Positions 8,624 through 19,208 of a stretch of 64,000 nucleotides of DNA are shown here, one piece after another. The notes under the pieces are model-generated. The model was given only the letters and a program-made list of their open reading frames with translations. It was not told the origin of the DNA and searched no databases. The position numbers and the translations under genes are program-made. Position 1 is the stretch's first letter. Each line of letters starts with the position of its first letter. This stretch comes from Rhodopseudomonas palustris JSC-3b (GTDB lineage: Bacteria; Pseudomonadota; Alphaproteobacteria; Rhizobiales; Xanthobacteraceae), in NCBI GenBank assembly GCA_000504425.1, contig KI632513.1, positions 611,999 through 675,998 of the forward strand, given 5' to 3'.

Positions 8624-10396
8624 ATGCCGCTTGCCGTCAATACGACCTTGCCGGTCGTCACCGTCCAAGGCAGCGGCGCGCCGGTGGCGTTGCAGCCCGG
8701 CGCGGTGGTTTCGGCGCGGGTGCTGCACGTCGCCGATAGCGGCCAGGTGCAGATCAATATCGGCGGCCAGGCACTGACGGTGCGCTCCGAAGTGCCGCTG
8801 CAGCCCGGCCAGACCCTGCAACTTTCGGTGTCGCAGACCGCCGATGGCGTGCGCCTTGCGGTGGTGCCGCAGCAGGCTGCGACCGCCAATCCGGCCCAGC
8901 TGGCCGCCGCCATGCTGAGCGGCGACGCCGCGCTGCGCGAGGCCGCGCTCGCCGCCAAGGGCATCAATCTCGCCAGCCTGGCCAGCCAATTGCCGGCGCC
9001 GAGTGTGGCGCTGTCGAGCGCGCTGACGCTGCCGGAAACTGTGGTGGTGTCCAACACCGCGCAGGCCGCCGCGGCGCGCCAGGGCAGTCTGGCGCAGCTG
9101 TTTGCCAATCTCGATGCCATCGATTTGTCGACGCTGCCGCAGCAATTGCAGGCCGCGGTGACGCAGCTCAAGGCGCAGCGCCCGGCGCTGACCGCGGCGC
9201 TGAGCGCGGCCGATCTAAAGCAGGCGTTCCAGGCCTCCGGGCTGTTTATGGAAGCGACGTTGGCGTCCGGCACCAGTGCCGCAACCGTTGCGACCGACCT
9301 CAAGGCGGCGCTGATGCAATTGCGCCAGGCGCTGACCTCAACACTGGCGACCGCGGGCAATGTCGGCGGCGCTGCGACCAATGCCCAGGCCGCCGCGCTA
9401 TCGACCGTCAGTGTCGATGAGCTGATCGCTCAGCTGACCCAGGCCAAGGCCAACGGCACCACCTCGACAGCAACAACGACCACCACTGGCGCCACGGTCA
9501 ACACCGTGGCATCGCCGACCATCGCGCCGACGCTCGCCGAGACCAGCCAGGCCAAGGTCACGCAGCAAGTGGTGGCGGCGCTGACCGAGGACGGCGCGGC
9601 GTTCCAAAATGCCGCGCAGCCGGCCAGCACAGCGGCGACCGCGCGCACCGAGACCAGCACGTTGCTGACTGCGCTGCAGGAAGCGCTGCAAGCCAATCCG
9701 CAGATCGCCGGGCAGACCGCCAAATTGCTGCCGGGCAGCGCGGCGCTATTGTCGCTGGTGCATCTGGTGTCGGGCGGCCGCATGCCGGTGCGCTCCGACG
9801 ACGAGATTTTGGCGCAGCGCCATCCGCCGCCGCCGCCGATCCGCGGCGCGCTGCCGAGCGTGCAGCCGGTGGTGCAGGCCACCCTCGATCTGCATAGCCC
9901 GCTGCATGAAACCAGCCGGCAGTTACTCGCTGATACCGAGGCGGCGCTGGCGCGGCAGACGCTGCTGCAAGTCGCCTCGCTGCCCGACCGCGCCGATGCG
10001 AGCAGCGCGCGCGCCGATGGCAGCAATGCGCGCTGGGCCTTTGAAATTCCGTTCGTGACGCCGCAGGGCACCGCGGTCGCGCAGTTCGAGATCTCGCGCG
10101 ATGGCACGGCGCAGGAATCTGACGCCGCCAAGCGGGTCTGGCGCGCGCGCTTCACGCTCGATGTCGAACCGGCCGGGCCGGTGCATGCGCTGGTCACGCT
10201 GACCGGCGAGGATATTGCCGTGAAAATGTGGGCGGAGCGACCGGCCACCGCCGCGCAGATGCGCGCCGAGTCGGGCCTGCTCGGCCAGGCGCTGAGCCGC
10301 GCCCAGCTCCATCCCAGCGAGATCGTGGTGCGCGAAGGTGCCCCCAACGAACCGGCGCCGCCCAGCGCCGGCTATTTCCTGGATCGCGCGCTATGA
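8624..10396 (+). CDS. FliK-like flagellar hook-length control family protein
   Basis: The protein has 590 residues. The N-terminal about 100 residues look like a small beta-rich domain (VVSARVLHVADSGQVQINIGG). A long Ala/Thr/Gln-rich region of low complexity follows, then a C-terminal domain (about 470-580) of the Flg_hook type, with WAFEIPFVTPQGTAVAQFEI, FTLDVEPAGPVHALVTL and VKMWAERPATAAQM. FliK secretes itself and triggers the export-specificity switch in FlhB. The next gene, overlapping by ATGA, encodes a soluble homologue of the FlhB C-terminal domain, which supports the call. CGAGGG lies just before the ATG at 8624. No other hook or basal-body genes are adjacent, so its role in the main flagellum is unproven. 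Confidence 0.75.
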   Translation: MPLAVNTTLPVVTVQGSGAPVALQPGAVVSARVLHVADSGQVQINIGGQALTVRSEVPLQPGQTLQLSVSQTADGVRLAVVPQQAATANPAQLAAAMLSGDAALREAALAAKGINLASLASQLPAPSVALSSALTLPETVVVSNTAQAAAARQGSLAQLFANLDAIDLSTLPQQLQAAVTQLKAQRPALTAALSAADLKQAFQASGLFMEATLASGTSAATVATDLKAALMQLRQALTSTLATAGNVGGAATNAQAAALSTVSVDELIAQLTQAKANGTTSTATTTTTGATVNTVASPTIAPTLAETSQAKVTQQVVAALTEDGAAFQNAAQPASTAATARTETSTLLTALQEALQANPQIAGQTAKLLPGSAALLSLVHLVSGGRMPVRSDDEILAQRHPPPPPIRGALPSVQPVVQATLDLHSPLHETSRQLLADTEAALARQTLLQVASLPDRADASSARADGSNARWAFEIPFVTPQGTAVAQFEISRDGTAQESDAAKRVWRARFTLDVEPAGPVHALVTLTGEDIAVKMWAERPATAAQMRAESGLLGQALSRAQLHPSEIVVREGAPNEPAPPSAGYFLDRAL

Positions 10397-10659
10397 CCAC
10401 GCCGCCCAATCAAACGCTCGCGGTCGCGCTGCATTACGATCATCAGGGCGCGCCGCTGGTGGTCGCCAAAGGCAAAGGCACGATCGGCGCAAAAATCATC
10501 GAAGTTGCCAAGGCGCACGACATCCCGATCGAGCAGAACGAGGTGCTGGCCGGGGCGTTGTCCAAGGTCGAGATCGGCGACGAGATTCCGCAGGAATTGT
10601 ATAAGGCGGTGGCCGAGGTGCTGGTGTTCGTGTTGCGGCTATCCGGCCGCGGGCGCTGA
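10393..10659 (+). CDS. Soluble FlhB C-terminal-domain-like protein (EscU/YscU/HrcU family)
   Basis: This 88-residue protein corresponds to the cytoplasmic FlhB-C domain alone, without the four membrane helices. It has the strand VALHYDHQGAPLVVAKG, then IAKVAKAH-like helix IIEVAKAHDIPIEQNEVLAGAL and IGDEIPQELYKAVAEVLVFV. In full-length FlhB the autocleavage motif NPTH sits at the start of this domain; the corresponding stretch here has no NPTH, so cleavage is not expected. The start ATG overlaps the stop of the FliK-like gene (ATGA), implying translational coupling. Similar small proteins (sometimes called FhlB or FlhX) are known in other flagellated bacteria. Confidence 0.85.
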   Translation: MTTPPNQTLAVALHYDHQGAPLVVAKGKGTIGAKIIEVAKAHDIPIEQNEVLAGALSKVEIGDEIPQELYKAVAEVLVFVLRLSGRGR

Positions 10660-10741
10660 TCCAGCGTCATCGTTTCACCACCATGGCGCGGAGAGATCGC
10701 CGACCTGCCATCAACACCTTCCAACAGCACAGGTCATCGCC

Positions 10742-11560
10742 GTGATCGATCGTCGCCGAATTTTGCAGTTGCTGGCTGCCGCCAGCGTCGCGCCCAGCGC
10801 AGCGCTCGCCGAAGTAGCGCCGCCGCGCAGCGAAATCCGCCCGGCGCTTGCCAAGCTGTTCGCCGACGCAGGCACTGAGGGCACCTTTGTCGGCTACCGC
10901 ACCGACGATTATCTGATCATCGCCAGCGACACCGAGCGCTCCGGGCGCGGCCAGTTGCCGGCATCGACCTTCAAGGTGCCGCATTCGCTGATCGCGCTCG
11001 ACTGCGGCGTGGTCGCCGACCCCGACCAGGATATTTTCAAGTGGGACGGCGTGACGCGCGATTTCCCTGGCTGGAACCAGGATCACACGCTGCGCTCGGC
11101 GATCGCGGTCTCGGCGGTGCCGGTCTATCAGGAGATCGCCCGAAGGATCGGCGCGGAGCGCATGCAGCGTTATCTGACGCTGCTGGATTACGGCAATCAC
11201 GACATCGGCGGCGGCATCGACCAGTTCTGGCTGCGGGGCGCGCTGCGCATCGATCCGATGCAGCAGATCGACTTTTTCGACCGGCTGCGCCGCGGCGCTC
11301 TGCCGGTTTTGGCGCGCAGCCAAGCTTGGGTGCGCGACATCCTGCCGGTGACCCCGGTCGGCGATGCGGTGATCCGCGCCAAAACCGGGCTGCTCGGCGC
11401 CGAAGCCGGCAAGCCGACGCTCGGCTGGCTGGTCGGCTGGGCCGAGAAGGGCGGCGCCGCCACGGTGTTCGCGCTCAATCTCGACATTCGCGAACCGCGC
11501 CATGTCGGCGACCGCATGGCGCTGGCGCAGCGCTGCCTGCGCGAAATCGGCGCGATTTGA
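10742..11560 (+). CDS. Class D (OXA-type) beta-lactamase
   Basis: The 272-residue protein has all class D motifs in order. The nucleophile motif STFK lies at about residues 75-78 within PASTFKVPHSLIALDCG, S-A-V at about 124-126, YGN at about 150-152 and KTG at about 214-216. The N-terminus is a signal peptide with three arginines (IDRRRILQLLAAASVA), which could be a Tat signal. No ATG fits; the GTG at 10742 is the only start that gives the full signal peptide. The gene is chromosomal with ordinary base composition and no mobile element nearby, so it looks intrinsic and not acquired. Substrate range cannot be inferred. Confidence 0.92.
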   Translation: MIDRRRILQLLAAASVAPSAALAEVAPPRSEIRPALAKLFADAGTEGTFVGYRTDDYLIIASDTERSGRGQLPASTFKVPHSLIALDCGVVADPDQDIFKWDGVTRDFPGWNQDHTLRSAIAVSAVPVYQEIARRIGAERMQRYLTLLDYGNHDIGGGIDQFWLRGALRIDPMQQIDFFDRLRRGALPVLARSQAWVRDILPVTPVGDAVIRAKTGLLGAEAGKPTLGWLVGWAEKGGAATVFALNLDIREPRHVGDRMALAQRCLREIGAI

Positions 11561-11865
11561 ACCGCGCGCTGGCCGGCATTGCGGCGTGGTTTCTGGCCGT
11601 TCGCGTGATGCGATAGTCATTCGCAACTTTGGGCCGTAGCAGGGCCGAACGGGCGCGGAACGGACGAAGCTGTGCAGGATTCTGGCCGGGCGAGCGCGCA
11701 GATGGCAGCTGGACGTTGAACCCGCCACGCATCTCGGCTATCCGGAAGGGCAATTCCTCCCTCGAATACCCCGTGTTAGAAGGCCCCCGGCTGTTGCGGC
11801 AAACGGGTGGCAAATCCGGTCATTTGCGGTAGCACGGGATCTTCAAAAACGCGGTCTGAGAACAC
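11561..11865. other. Intergenic region upstream of pccB
   Basis: These 305 bases contain no supported gene. The 3' end holds repeated GGCAAA words and a GCAAAT/ATTTGC palindrome (listed separately). The rest shows nothing I can name. Promoter elements for pccB probably lie in the last 100 bases. Confidence 0.4.
11810..11827. promoter_or_regulatory. Candidate operator upstream of pccB
   Basis: A perfect inverted repeat GCAAAT-N6-ATTTGC lies 39 bases before the pccB start. A further GGCAAA word occurs 11 bases upstream (11798). In Rhodobacter, the propionyl-CoA carboxylase genes are controlled by PccR, a short-chain acyl-CoA regulator that binds TTTGCAAA-type words. The half-sites here are similar but the spacing differs, so this is only a candidate. 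Confidence 0.35.
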
Positions 11866-13398
<1,533 letters not shown>

Positions 13399-13464
13399 GC
13401 GTTTTGGGGCAGGGCTGCCGATCAGGGCAGCCGGCCCCGGATGCGATCACGCCGCACAAAAGAA

Positions 13465-13488
13465 AAGACCCCGCTCGCGCGGGGTCTT
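13465..13488 (+). terminator. Strong hairpin terminator after pccB
   Basis: A perfect 10-bp stem (AAGACCCCGC / GCGGGGTCTT) with a four-base loop, preceded by AAAAGAA and followed by GTGCGTTTG. It lies between pccB (+) and the convergent GCG_CRPN gene (-) and, because the upstream side is A-rich, can serve both. Confidence 0.75.
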
Positions 13489-13508
13489 GTGCGTTTGAGG
13501 CGGGCGGC

Positions 13509-13796
13509 TTAGCGCCAGCAGCGACCAGCGCGCCAGAAAGTGCCGGGCGGGCAGACGCGGCGCGGCGCCACCACCACCGGGGCGCGATAGATCGGCGCAC
13601 GATAGACCGGACGCGGCCCATAGATCGGGCGGCAGCGGCCATAGGGGCCACGGGCCCAGCCGGGACCGCAGCCCTGCGCCACCTGGATCACGCCGGCGGT
13701 GTCGGTTGCGCCGAGCGGTGCGAGCGGCATGGCGCCAGCGGCGCCGGCGCCGGAAATCGTGGCTGCAAGCACAGCCGCTGCAAACAGGTTCTTCAT
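13509..13796 (-). CDS. Small exported GCG_CRPN-type protein
   Basis: This 95-residue protein has a signal peptide (MKNLFAAAVLAATISGAGAAGA) and a mature part with QGCGPGWARGPYGRCRP, repeated YRAP/YGPRP units and a C-terminal CPPGTFWRAGRCW. The order matches the short exported 'GCG_CRPN prefix-to-repeats' proteins that are abundant in Rhizobiales, whose role is unknown. The ATG at 13796 has AGGGAGA upstream; the frame remains open further but without the signal peptide. Four cysteines suggest disulphides in the periplasm. Confidence 0.8.
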   Translation of the reverse strand: MKNLFAAAVLAATISGAGAAGAMPLAPLGATDTAGVIQVAQGCGPGWARGPYGRCRPIYGPRPVYRAPIYRAPVVVAPRRVCPPGTFWRAGRCWR

Positions 13797-14060
13797 AGTC
13801 TCTCCCTTGAACTCCCGGAATCCGGGCAATTTAGAAGCAGGGTACGATCGCCGCCAGCGCGCCATCGACGGCGCAGCGTCGTGAAACCACGGCATTCGAC
13901 GGCATTCACCCTGAACGCGGCATGAATGTGTCGCGAAATGCCGTCAATGGGTTCGGTCGCCCGCGCCAAGCGGTCGAGGCCCCGGCGGCCAACGCCCGGA
14001 TGACGCCGGACCAGACTCGGACTAAAATTCCGCAAGCCTGTCAGCGGATCGGGTGGCGTC

Positions 14061-14870
14061 ATGTCGATACCTTGGGGTTTTGTTGCGCTGAGCTTCGTGC
14101 TCTGCCTGGCGGTCACAGCACCCGGCTTAAAGCGCGTCTATTACTTCGTCAGCCTGTGTTACGCCGGCGCCATTGCCGCGCAAGCGCTGCTGATCTGGCT
14201 GGTCCATTACGACACCGCATCGGGTTTCACGCTGCTGATGCTGGTGCTGCTGATCCTGTATGGCGCGCGGCTCGGCGGCTTTCTGCTGCGCCGCGCAAGC
14301 TACCCGCCCTATGCCCAGGTGCTGGCCAGCGTCGAACAGCGCACCTCCGGCATGACCGACCGGCAGAAGCTGATGATTTGGGGCGGGGTCAGCGTGCTGT
14401 ACACGCTGCTGGCGCTGCCGGCTTGGCTGGCGGCAACCGCGCAGGCGCGTGATGCGAGTATGCTGTCGGTGCCGCTTGGCGTGCTGGTGATGCTGGCGGG
14501 GCTGGTGATCGAGACGGTCGCCGACTGGCAGAAATCGAGTTTCAAGGCGGCGCAGCCCACGCAATTCTGTGACATCGGGCTGTACCGAATGGTCCGTTTT
14601 CCGAATTACTTCGGCGAGATGGTGTTCTGGCTCGGCGTCTGGATTGCCGGCATCTCGGTCTATGGCTCGGTGGCGGCCTGGCTGCTGACCACGCTGGCGC
14701 TGCTATATATGGTGGTGCTGATGGTCGGTGCGGCGCGCAGCCTGGAGCTGAAGCAGGACGAGCGCTATGGCGAGCAGCCGCGCTACCAGGAGTTCGTCCG
14801 CACCGTGCCGGTGCTGGTGCCGAAGCTTCCGGTCTATTCGCTGCGCAACATCAATATCCCGATCCGCTAA
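14061..14870 (+). CDS. DUF1295 membrane protein (steroid 5-alpha-reductase-like fold)
   Basis: The 269-residue protein has six to seven hydrophobic segments. Its C-terminal part carries the features of DUF1295/ICMT-like enzymes: DIGLYRMVRFPNYFGEMVFW, where the conserved R-HPNY-like motif reads RFPNYFGE, and RYGEQPRYQEFVRTV near the end. This is a membrane-embedded oxidoreductase or methyltransferase fold, but the substrate is unknown. It stands alone on the plus strand, 264 bases after the GCG_CRPN gene start, with the divergent promoter region between them. Confidence 0.82.
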   Translation: MSIPWGFVALSFVLCLAVTAPGLKRVYYFVSLCYAGAIAAQALLIWLVHYDTASGFTLLMLVLLILYGARLGGFLLRRASYPPYAQVLASVEQRTSGMTDRQKLMIWGGVSVLYTLLALPAWLAATAQARDASMLSVPLGVLVMLAGLVIETVADWQKSSFKAAQPTQFCDIGLYRMVRFPNYFGEMVFWLGVWIAGISVYGSVAAWLLTTLALLYMVVLMVGAARSLELKQDERYGEQPRYQEFVRTVPVLVPKLPVYSLRNINIPIR

Positions 14871-14960
14871 CGCGCATTCATTCGCGGCTCGCGTGATCCG
14901 GCGCCAATGCCGCAGTGCGAGGCCGCAGCCAGGGGCGCGCGGCCGTCGCTCTATCGCGCA

Positions 14961-15263
14961 TCAGCGCGAGGGATTGGTGGTGGAATCGCTCGGCGATGAC
15001 GCCGGGGTCTGCGGCGACGCCGGTGCGCTGCCGGTGGTGATGCCGGAATTCTGCGCGGCGGTCGATGACGGCGTCGTAGACGACATGTTCATGCCGTAGA
15101 ACAGCGCGCCGATCAGCACCACCACCGCCAGGGCCGCCAGCACCACCCGGCCGCTGGTGATGCGGTTGTCGGGCAGCCCGGTGCCCGAGTCCATTTCCTG
15201 GTCGAGCGGCGTGGTCGGCCGATCCGGATTGAGCGGATCATTGGGATTGCGTTGTAGCGCCAT
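14961..15263 (-). CDS. Small single-pass membrane protein, unknown function
   Basis: The protein has 100 residues. A polar N-terminus (MALQRNPNDPLNPDRPTTP) is followed by one membrane helix (about residues 38-57, VVLAALAVVVLIGALFYGM) and a Ser/Thr/Pro-rich periplasmic tail. The ATG at 15263 has GAGGAGAG upstream; a more distant start at 15293 lacks one. The arrangement (short cytoplasmic N-terminus, helix, disordered tail) recurs in Nitrobacteraceae, but I cannot name a function. Confidence 0.75.
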   Translation of the reverse strand: MALQRNPNDPLNPDRPTTPLDQEMDSGTGLPDNRITSGRVVLAALAVVVLIGALFYGMNMSSTTPSSTAAQNSGITTGSAPASPQTPASSPSDSTTNPSR

Positions 15264-15575
15264 GAAGCTCTCCTCGTTGCAATGCGTGGACAATGCCTTG
15301 CCGTCGGCAACGTTCCGCCGCGCGCTGGTTCCGTTGCGGTTGGCCGGTTGAGCGCGGCGCGACAGTTTGTTGCGAAGGGAGCGGGCGCTGCGATCTTTGA
15401 AGGCTGCTCAACCATGATGCCGCGTTATGAAATTGCAGCGCCTGACGGCGCGCGCTGCGCCGATTATTGTGATGCGCCGTCGGCTTGATCCGACGTAAAC
15501 TCGACAAAAATCATGATCAGGCGCTGCTTGCGGCCGGCAATCAGAGGCTTGCGATCAGGGCTTCACGAGGGCGGA
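15264..15575. other. Divergent intergenic region before the indolepyruvate oxidoreductase gene
   Basis: These 312 bases separate the small membrane protein (-) from the large oxidoreductase (+). No gene is supported. I see no clear operator; GAGGGCGG just before 15576 is the ribosome site of the plus-strand gene. Confidence 0.4.
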
Positions 15576-18500
15576 ATGGGAATCGACCAAGGTCAGATCA
15601 GTCTCGATCAGAAATACGTTCAGCAGTCGGGACACATCTTTCTGAGCGGCACGCAGGCGCTGGTGCGGCTGCCGATGGCGCAGGTGCGCCGCGACCGCGC
15701 GTTCGGCCTCAACACCGCGGGCTTTGTCACCGGCTATCGCGGCTCGCCGCTCGGTGGCTACGACCAGCAGCTCCACGCCGCGCGCAAGCATCTCGAACAA
15801 TACAACGTCAAGTTCCAGCCGGGCGTGAATGAAGACCTCGCTGCCACCGCGATCTGGGGCACGCAGCAGCTCAATCTGTCGCCCGGCGCGCGCTACGACG
15901 GCGTGGTCGGCATCTGGTACGGCAAGGGCCCGGGCGTTGATCGCTGCGGCGACGTGTTCCGCCATGCCAACGCCGCGGGCTCCGCCAAGCATGGCGGCGT
16001 GCTGTGCCTGGCCGGCGATGACCACGGCGCCAAATCCTCGACCGTGCCGCATCAGTCGGACCATGCCTTCATCGCGGCGCTGATGCCCTATCTCTATCCG
16101 TCGTCGATCCACGAGATCATTCAGATGGGGCTGCTCGGCATCGCGATGTCGCGCTACTCCGGCTGCTGGGTCGGCATGAAGGTGATCACCGAGACGGTGG
16201 AGACCACCGGCCAGGTCGATCTCGCCGATGAGATGACGCCATTCGTCACGCCCAGCGATTTTGAAATGCCGCCGGGCGGGCTCAATCTGCGCTGGCCCGA
16301 CGATCGCTTCGATCAGGATCGCCGGCTGCAAGATTACAAGGGCTTTGCCGCGATCGCCTTTGCGCGCGCCAACGCCATCAACCGCGTCACGATGGATAGT
16401 CCCAACGCGCGCTATGGAATCATGGCGTCCGGCAAGAGCTATGAGGATGTCCGTCAGGCGCTGCGCGAGCTTGGCGTCACCGAGCAGGTGGCGGCGCGGA
16501 TCGGGCTGCGGCTGTACAAGATCGGCATGCCGTGGCCGCTCGAGCCGGAAGGGGTGCGGCAATTCGCGGTCGGGCTCGAAGAGATTTTCATCGTCGAGGA
16601 ACGGCGCGAGATCGTCGAGAACCAGGTCAAGCAGGCGCTGTTCAATTGGCGCGGCGATGTGCGGCCGCGCATCATCGGCAAGATGGATGAGCGCGATCAT
16701 CGCTTCCTGCCATTTGCCAAGGAATTGTCGGTGGCCAAGATCGCGACCTCGCTGGTCGATCGGCTGCTGGCGATGGAGATCGATCCGACCATCGCGGAGA
16801 TGCTGCGCGCCAAGGCCGATTGGTTCCATGGCCGCGAGGCCTCGCAGGTGCAGGCCTCAGTGCCGGTGGTGCGCACGCCGTATTTCTGCTCGGGCTGCCC
16901 GCATAACACCTCGACCAAGGTGCCGCAGGGCAGCCGCGCGCTCGGCGGCATCGGCTGTCACTTCATGTCGCTGTGGATGGACCGCTCCACCGAAACCTTC
17001 ACCCATATGGGCGGCGAGGGCGTGCCCTGGACCGGCATCGCGCCGTTCACCGACGAGAAGCACATCTTCGCCAATCTCGGCGACGGCACTTATTTCCATT
17101 CCGGCTCGCTGGCGATCCGGCAGTCGATCGCCTCGAAAGCCAACATCACCTACAAGATCCTCTACAACGACGCGGTGGCGATGACCGGCGGTCAGCGCCA
17201 CGACGGCGATCTGTCGCCGCAGCAGATCACCTTCCAACTGCACGCCGAGGGCATTCGCGCCATCTATCTGGTGTCGGAAAATCCCGGCGCTTATCCCGCC
17301 GCAACGATCGCGCCCGGCACCATTTTGCGCCACCGCGACGAACTCGATGCGGTGATGAAGGAATGCCGCGAGATCAAGGGCGCCTCGGCGATCGTGTTCG
17401 TGCAGACTTGCGCTGCTGAAAAGCGCCGGCGCCGCAAGCGCGGTCTGTTGGAGGACCCGCCGCGCCGCGTCGTGATCCATGACATGGTGTGCGAGGGCTG
17501 CGGTGATTGTTCGGTGCAGTCGAACTGCATTTCGGTGGAGCCCTTGGAAACGCCGCTCGGCCGCAAGCGCACCATCAATCAGTCGAGCTGCAACAAGGAC
17601 TATTCCTGCCTAAAAGGCTTTTGTCCGTCGTTCGTCACCATCGAGGGCGGCCAGCCGCGGCGCCGCGCCCCGGCCGATCTCAGCGCGCTCGGCGAACTGC
17701 CGGAGCCGGTGAACCGGCCCAATTTCGATCGGCCTTACAACATCGCGGTTGGCGGCGTCGGTGGCACCGGCGTTTTGACCATCGGCGCGTTGCTCGGCAT
17801 GGCGGCGCATATCGAAACCAAGGCGTCGATGATCCTCGACATGTCGGGGCTGGCGCAAAAGGGCGGCGCGGTGCTCAGCCATGTGCGGCTCGCCGCTACG
17901 CCGGAGGAGGTGACCTGTTCGCGGATCGTCACCGGCTCGGCTGATCTGTTGATCGTCGCCGACGAGGTGATGGCGATTTCCAAGGAGACGCTGTCGCTGT
18001 GCGAGCCGAGCCGCACTTACGGCGTGGTCAACACCCACCTCATTCCGATCGCTGACTTCATCAAGAACCGCGACTTCGATTTCCAAAACGCCAAGGTGAG
18101 TAGCGTGCTGCAGGCCGCGCTGCATAAGGACTCGGCGTTTGTCGATTTCACCACGGTGGCCGAAGCGCTGCTCGGCGATGCCATCGCCACCAACATGATG
18201 ATGCTGGGCTATGCTTATCAGCGGGGCTTGCTGCCGCTCCAAGCCAGCTCGATCGAAAAGGCGATCGAACTGAACGCCGTTTCGGTCAAGATGAACACCA
18301 GTGCGTTCCGGCTCGGGCGGCTCGCGGCCGCCGATCCGGCGCGGCTCGCCGGACTGATGCGCGATGCGCAGGCGAGTGCGGCGCCCAAAACGCTGGAGAC
18401 GATGTCGCTCGATGAGATCATCGCCCATCGCAAGGCGTTGCTCACCGACTATCAGAACAGCAAGCTCGCCGAGCGCTACGCGGCGCAGGTCGCAAAGGTG

Positions 18501-19064
18501 CGCAGCGCGGCCGATGCCGGCGGCTATGGCGACGCGCTGCCGCGTGCGGTGGCGATCAACTACGCCAAGCTGCTCGCCTATAAAGACGAGTATGAGGTGG
18601 CGCGGCTGCTGACCGATCCGGCATTCGAGCGCAGCATTCACGAGCGGTTCGAGGGCGAGTTCAAGGTCAACTTCCATCTCGCGCCGCCGAGCCTGCCCGG
18701 CGTCGATGCCTCCGGCCGGCCGAAGAAGCGGCGATTCGGCGAAGCGATGCGGCCGCTGTTCCGCGTGCTGGCGAAAGCGCGTTTCCTGCGCGGCACGCCG
18801 CTCGATCTGTTCGGCTATCATCCGGAGCGGCAGCTCGAACGCGCCTTGATCGCGGATTACGAGGCCGATGTCAGCCGGGTGCTGGCGCAGCTATCACCGC
18901 GCACGCATGAACTCGCGATCGAGATGCTGTCGCTGCCGGACCGGATCCGCGGCTATGGTCCGATCAAGGAGCAGGCGGCGCGCGAGGCCAAGGCACGCCA
19001 TGCCGAGCTGCTGCGGCTGATGTCCGATCCGCCGCCGCTGCCGCTGCCGCAGGCTGCCGAGTAG
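15576..19064 (+). CDS. Indolepyruvate ferredoxin oxidoreductase family protein (fused IorA/IorB)
   Basis: This 1162-residue enzyme oxidatively decarboxylates aryl (or branched) 2-oxo acids to acyl-CoA, passing electrons to ferredoxin. It is a fusion of both subunits. From the N-terminus it has a pyrimidine-binding domain (VTGYRGSPLGGYD), CSGCPHNTSTK near residue 438 and a TPP-binding segment GDGTYFHSGSLAIRQS near 502. An iron-sulfur region (CEGCGDCSVQSNC and CNKDYSCLKGFCP) lies around 638-690, followed by a gamma-type domain starting GVGGTGVLTIGALLG near 726. The length agrees with fused proteobacterial forms. The ATG at 15576 has a good ribosome site; the frame extends to 15513 without one. 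A MaoC-type hydratase follows on the same strand. Confidence 0.93.
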   Translation: MGIDQGQISLDQKYVQQSGHIFLSGTQALVRLPMAQVRRDRAFGLNTAGFVTGYRGSPLGGYDQQLHAARKHLEQYNVKFQPGVNEDLAATAIWGTQQLNLSPGARYDGVVGIWYGKGPGVDRCGDVFRHANAAGSAKHGGVLCLAGDDHGAKSSTVPHQSDHAFIAALMPYLYPSSIHEIIQMGLLGIAMSRYSGCWVGMKVITETVETTGQVDLADEMTPFVTPSDFEMPPGGLNLRWPDDRFDQDRRLQDYKGFAAIAFARANAINRVTMDSPNARYGIMASGKSYEDVRQALRELGVTEQVAARIGLRLYKIGMPWPLEPEGVRQFAVGLEEIFIVEERREIVENQVKQALFNWRGDVRPRIIGKMDERDHRFLPFAKELSVAKIATSLVDRLLAMEIDPTIAEMLRAKADWFHGREASQVQASVPVVRTPYFCSGCPHNTSTKVPQGSRALGGIGCHFMSLWMDRSTETFTHMGGEGVPWTGIAPFTDEKHIFANLGDGTYFHSGSLAIRQSIASKANITYKILYNDAVAMTGGQRHDGDLSPQQITFQLHAEGIRAIYLVSENPGAYPAATIAPGTILRHRDELDAVMKECREIKGASAIVFVQTCAAEKRRRRKRGLLEDPPRRVVIHDMVCEGCGDCSVQSNCISVEPLETPLGRKRTINQSSCNKDYSCLKGFCPSFVTIEGGQPRRRAPADLSALGELPEPVNRPNFDRPYNIAVGGVGGTGVLTIGALLGMAAHIETKASMILDMSGLAQKGGAVLSHVRLAATPEEVTCSRIVTGSADLLIVADEVMAISKETLSLCEPSRTYGVVNTHLIPIADFIKNRDFDFQNAKVSSVLQAALHKDSAFVDFTTVAEALLGDAIATNMMMLGYAYQRGLLPLQASSIEKAIELNAVSVKMNTSAFRLGRLAAADPARLAGLMRDAQASAAPKTLETMSLDEIIAHRKALLTDYQNSKLAERYAAQVAKVRSAADAGGYGDALPRAVAINYAKLLAYKDEYEVARLLTDPAFERSIHERFEGEFKVNFHLAPPSLPGVDASGRPKKRRFGEAMRPLFRVLAKARFLRGTPLDLFGYHPERQLERALIADYEADVSRVLAQLSPRTHELAIEMLSLPDRIRGYGPIKEQAAREAKARHAELLRLMSDPPPLPLPQAAE

Positions 19065-19072
19065 CAGCCGAA

Positions 19073-19100
19073 AGGCCGGGCCGGGATTTCAGCCCGGCCT
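19073..19100 (+). terminator. GC-rich hairpin after the oxidoreductase gene
   Basis: AGGCCGGG and CCCGGCCT pair across a short loop 9 bases after the stop codon. No T tract follows, so it may only attenuate transcription into the next gene 145 bases away. Confidence 0.4.
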
Positions 19101-19208
19101 GCGCGCTCCGCGCGCTCTCGCCGCACGGAATTCTCGCCCCTTGCCAGCCGTGCGGCTCGCAGCACAAAATCCTGCGAGCCAAACAACAACACGCATCCGG
19201 GAGTGAGA

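Noticed and set aside
8624-10659. FliK-like and FlhB-like genes as part of a type III injection system
   Set aside because: No secretin, needle, translocon or export ATPase gene lies in the window, so a flagellar relation is more economical.
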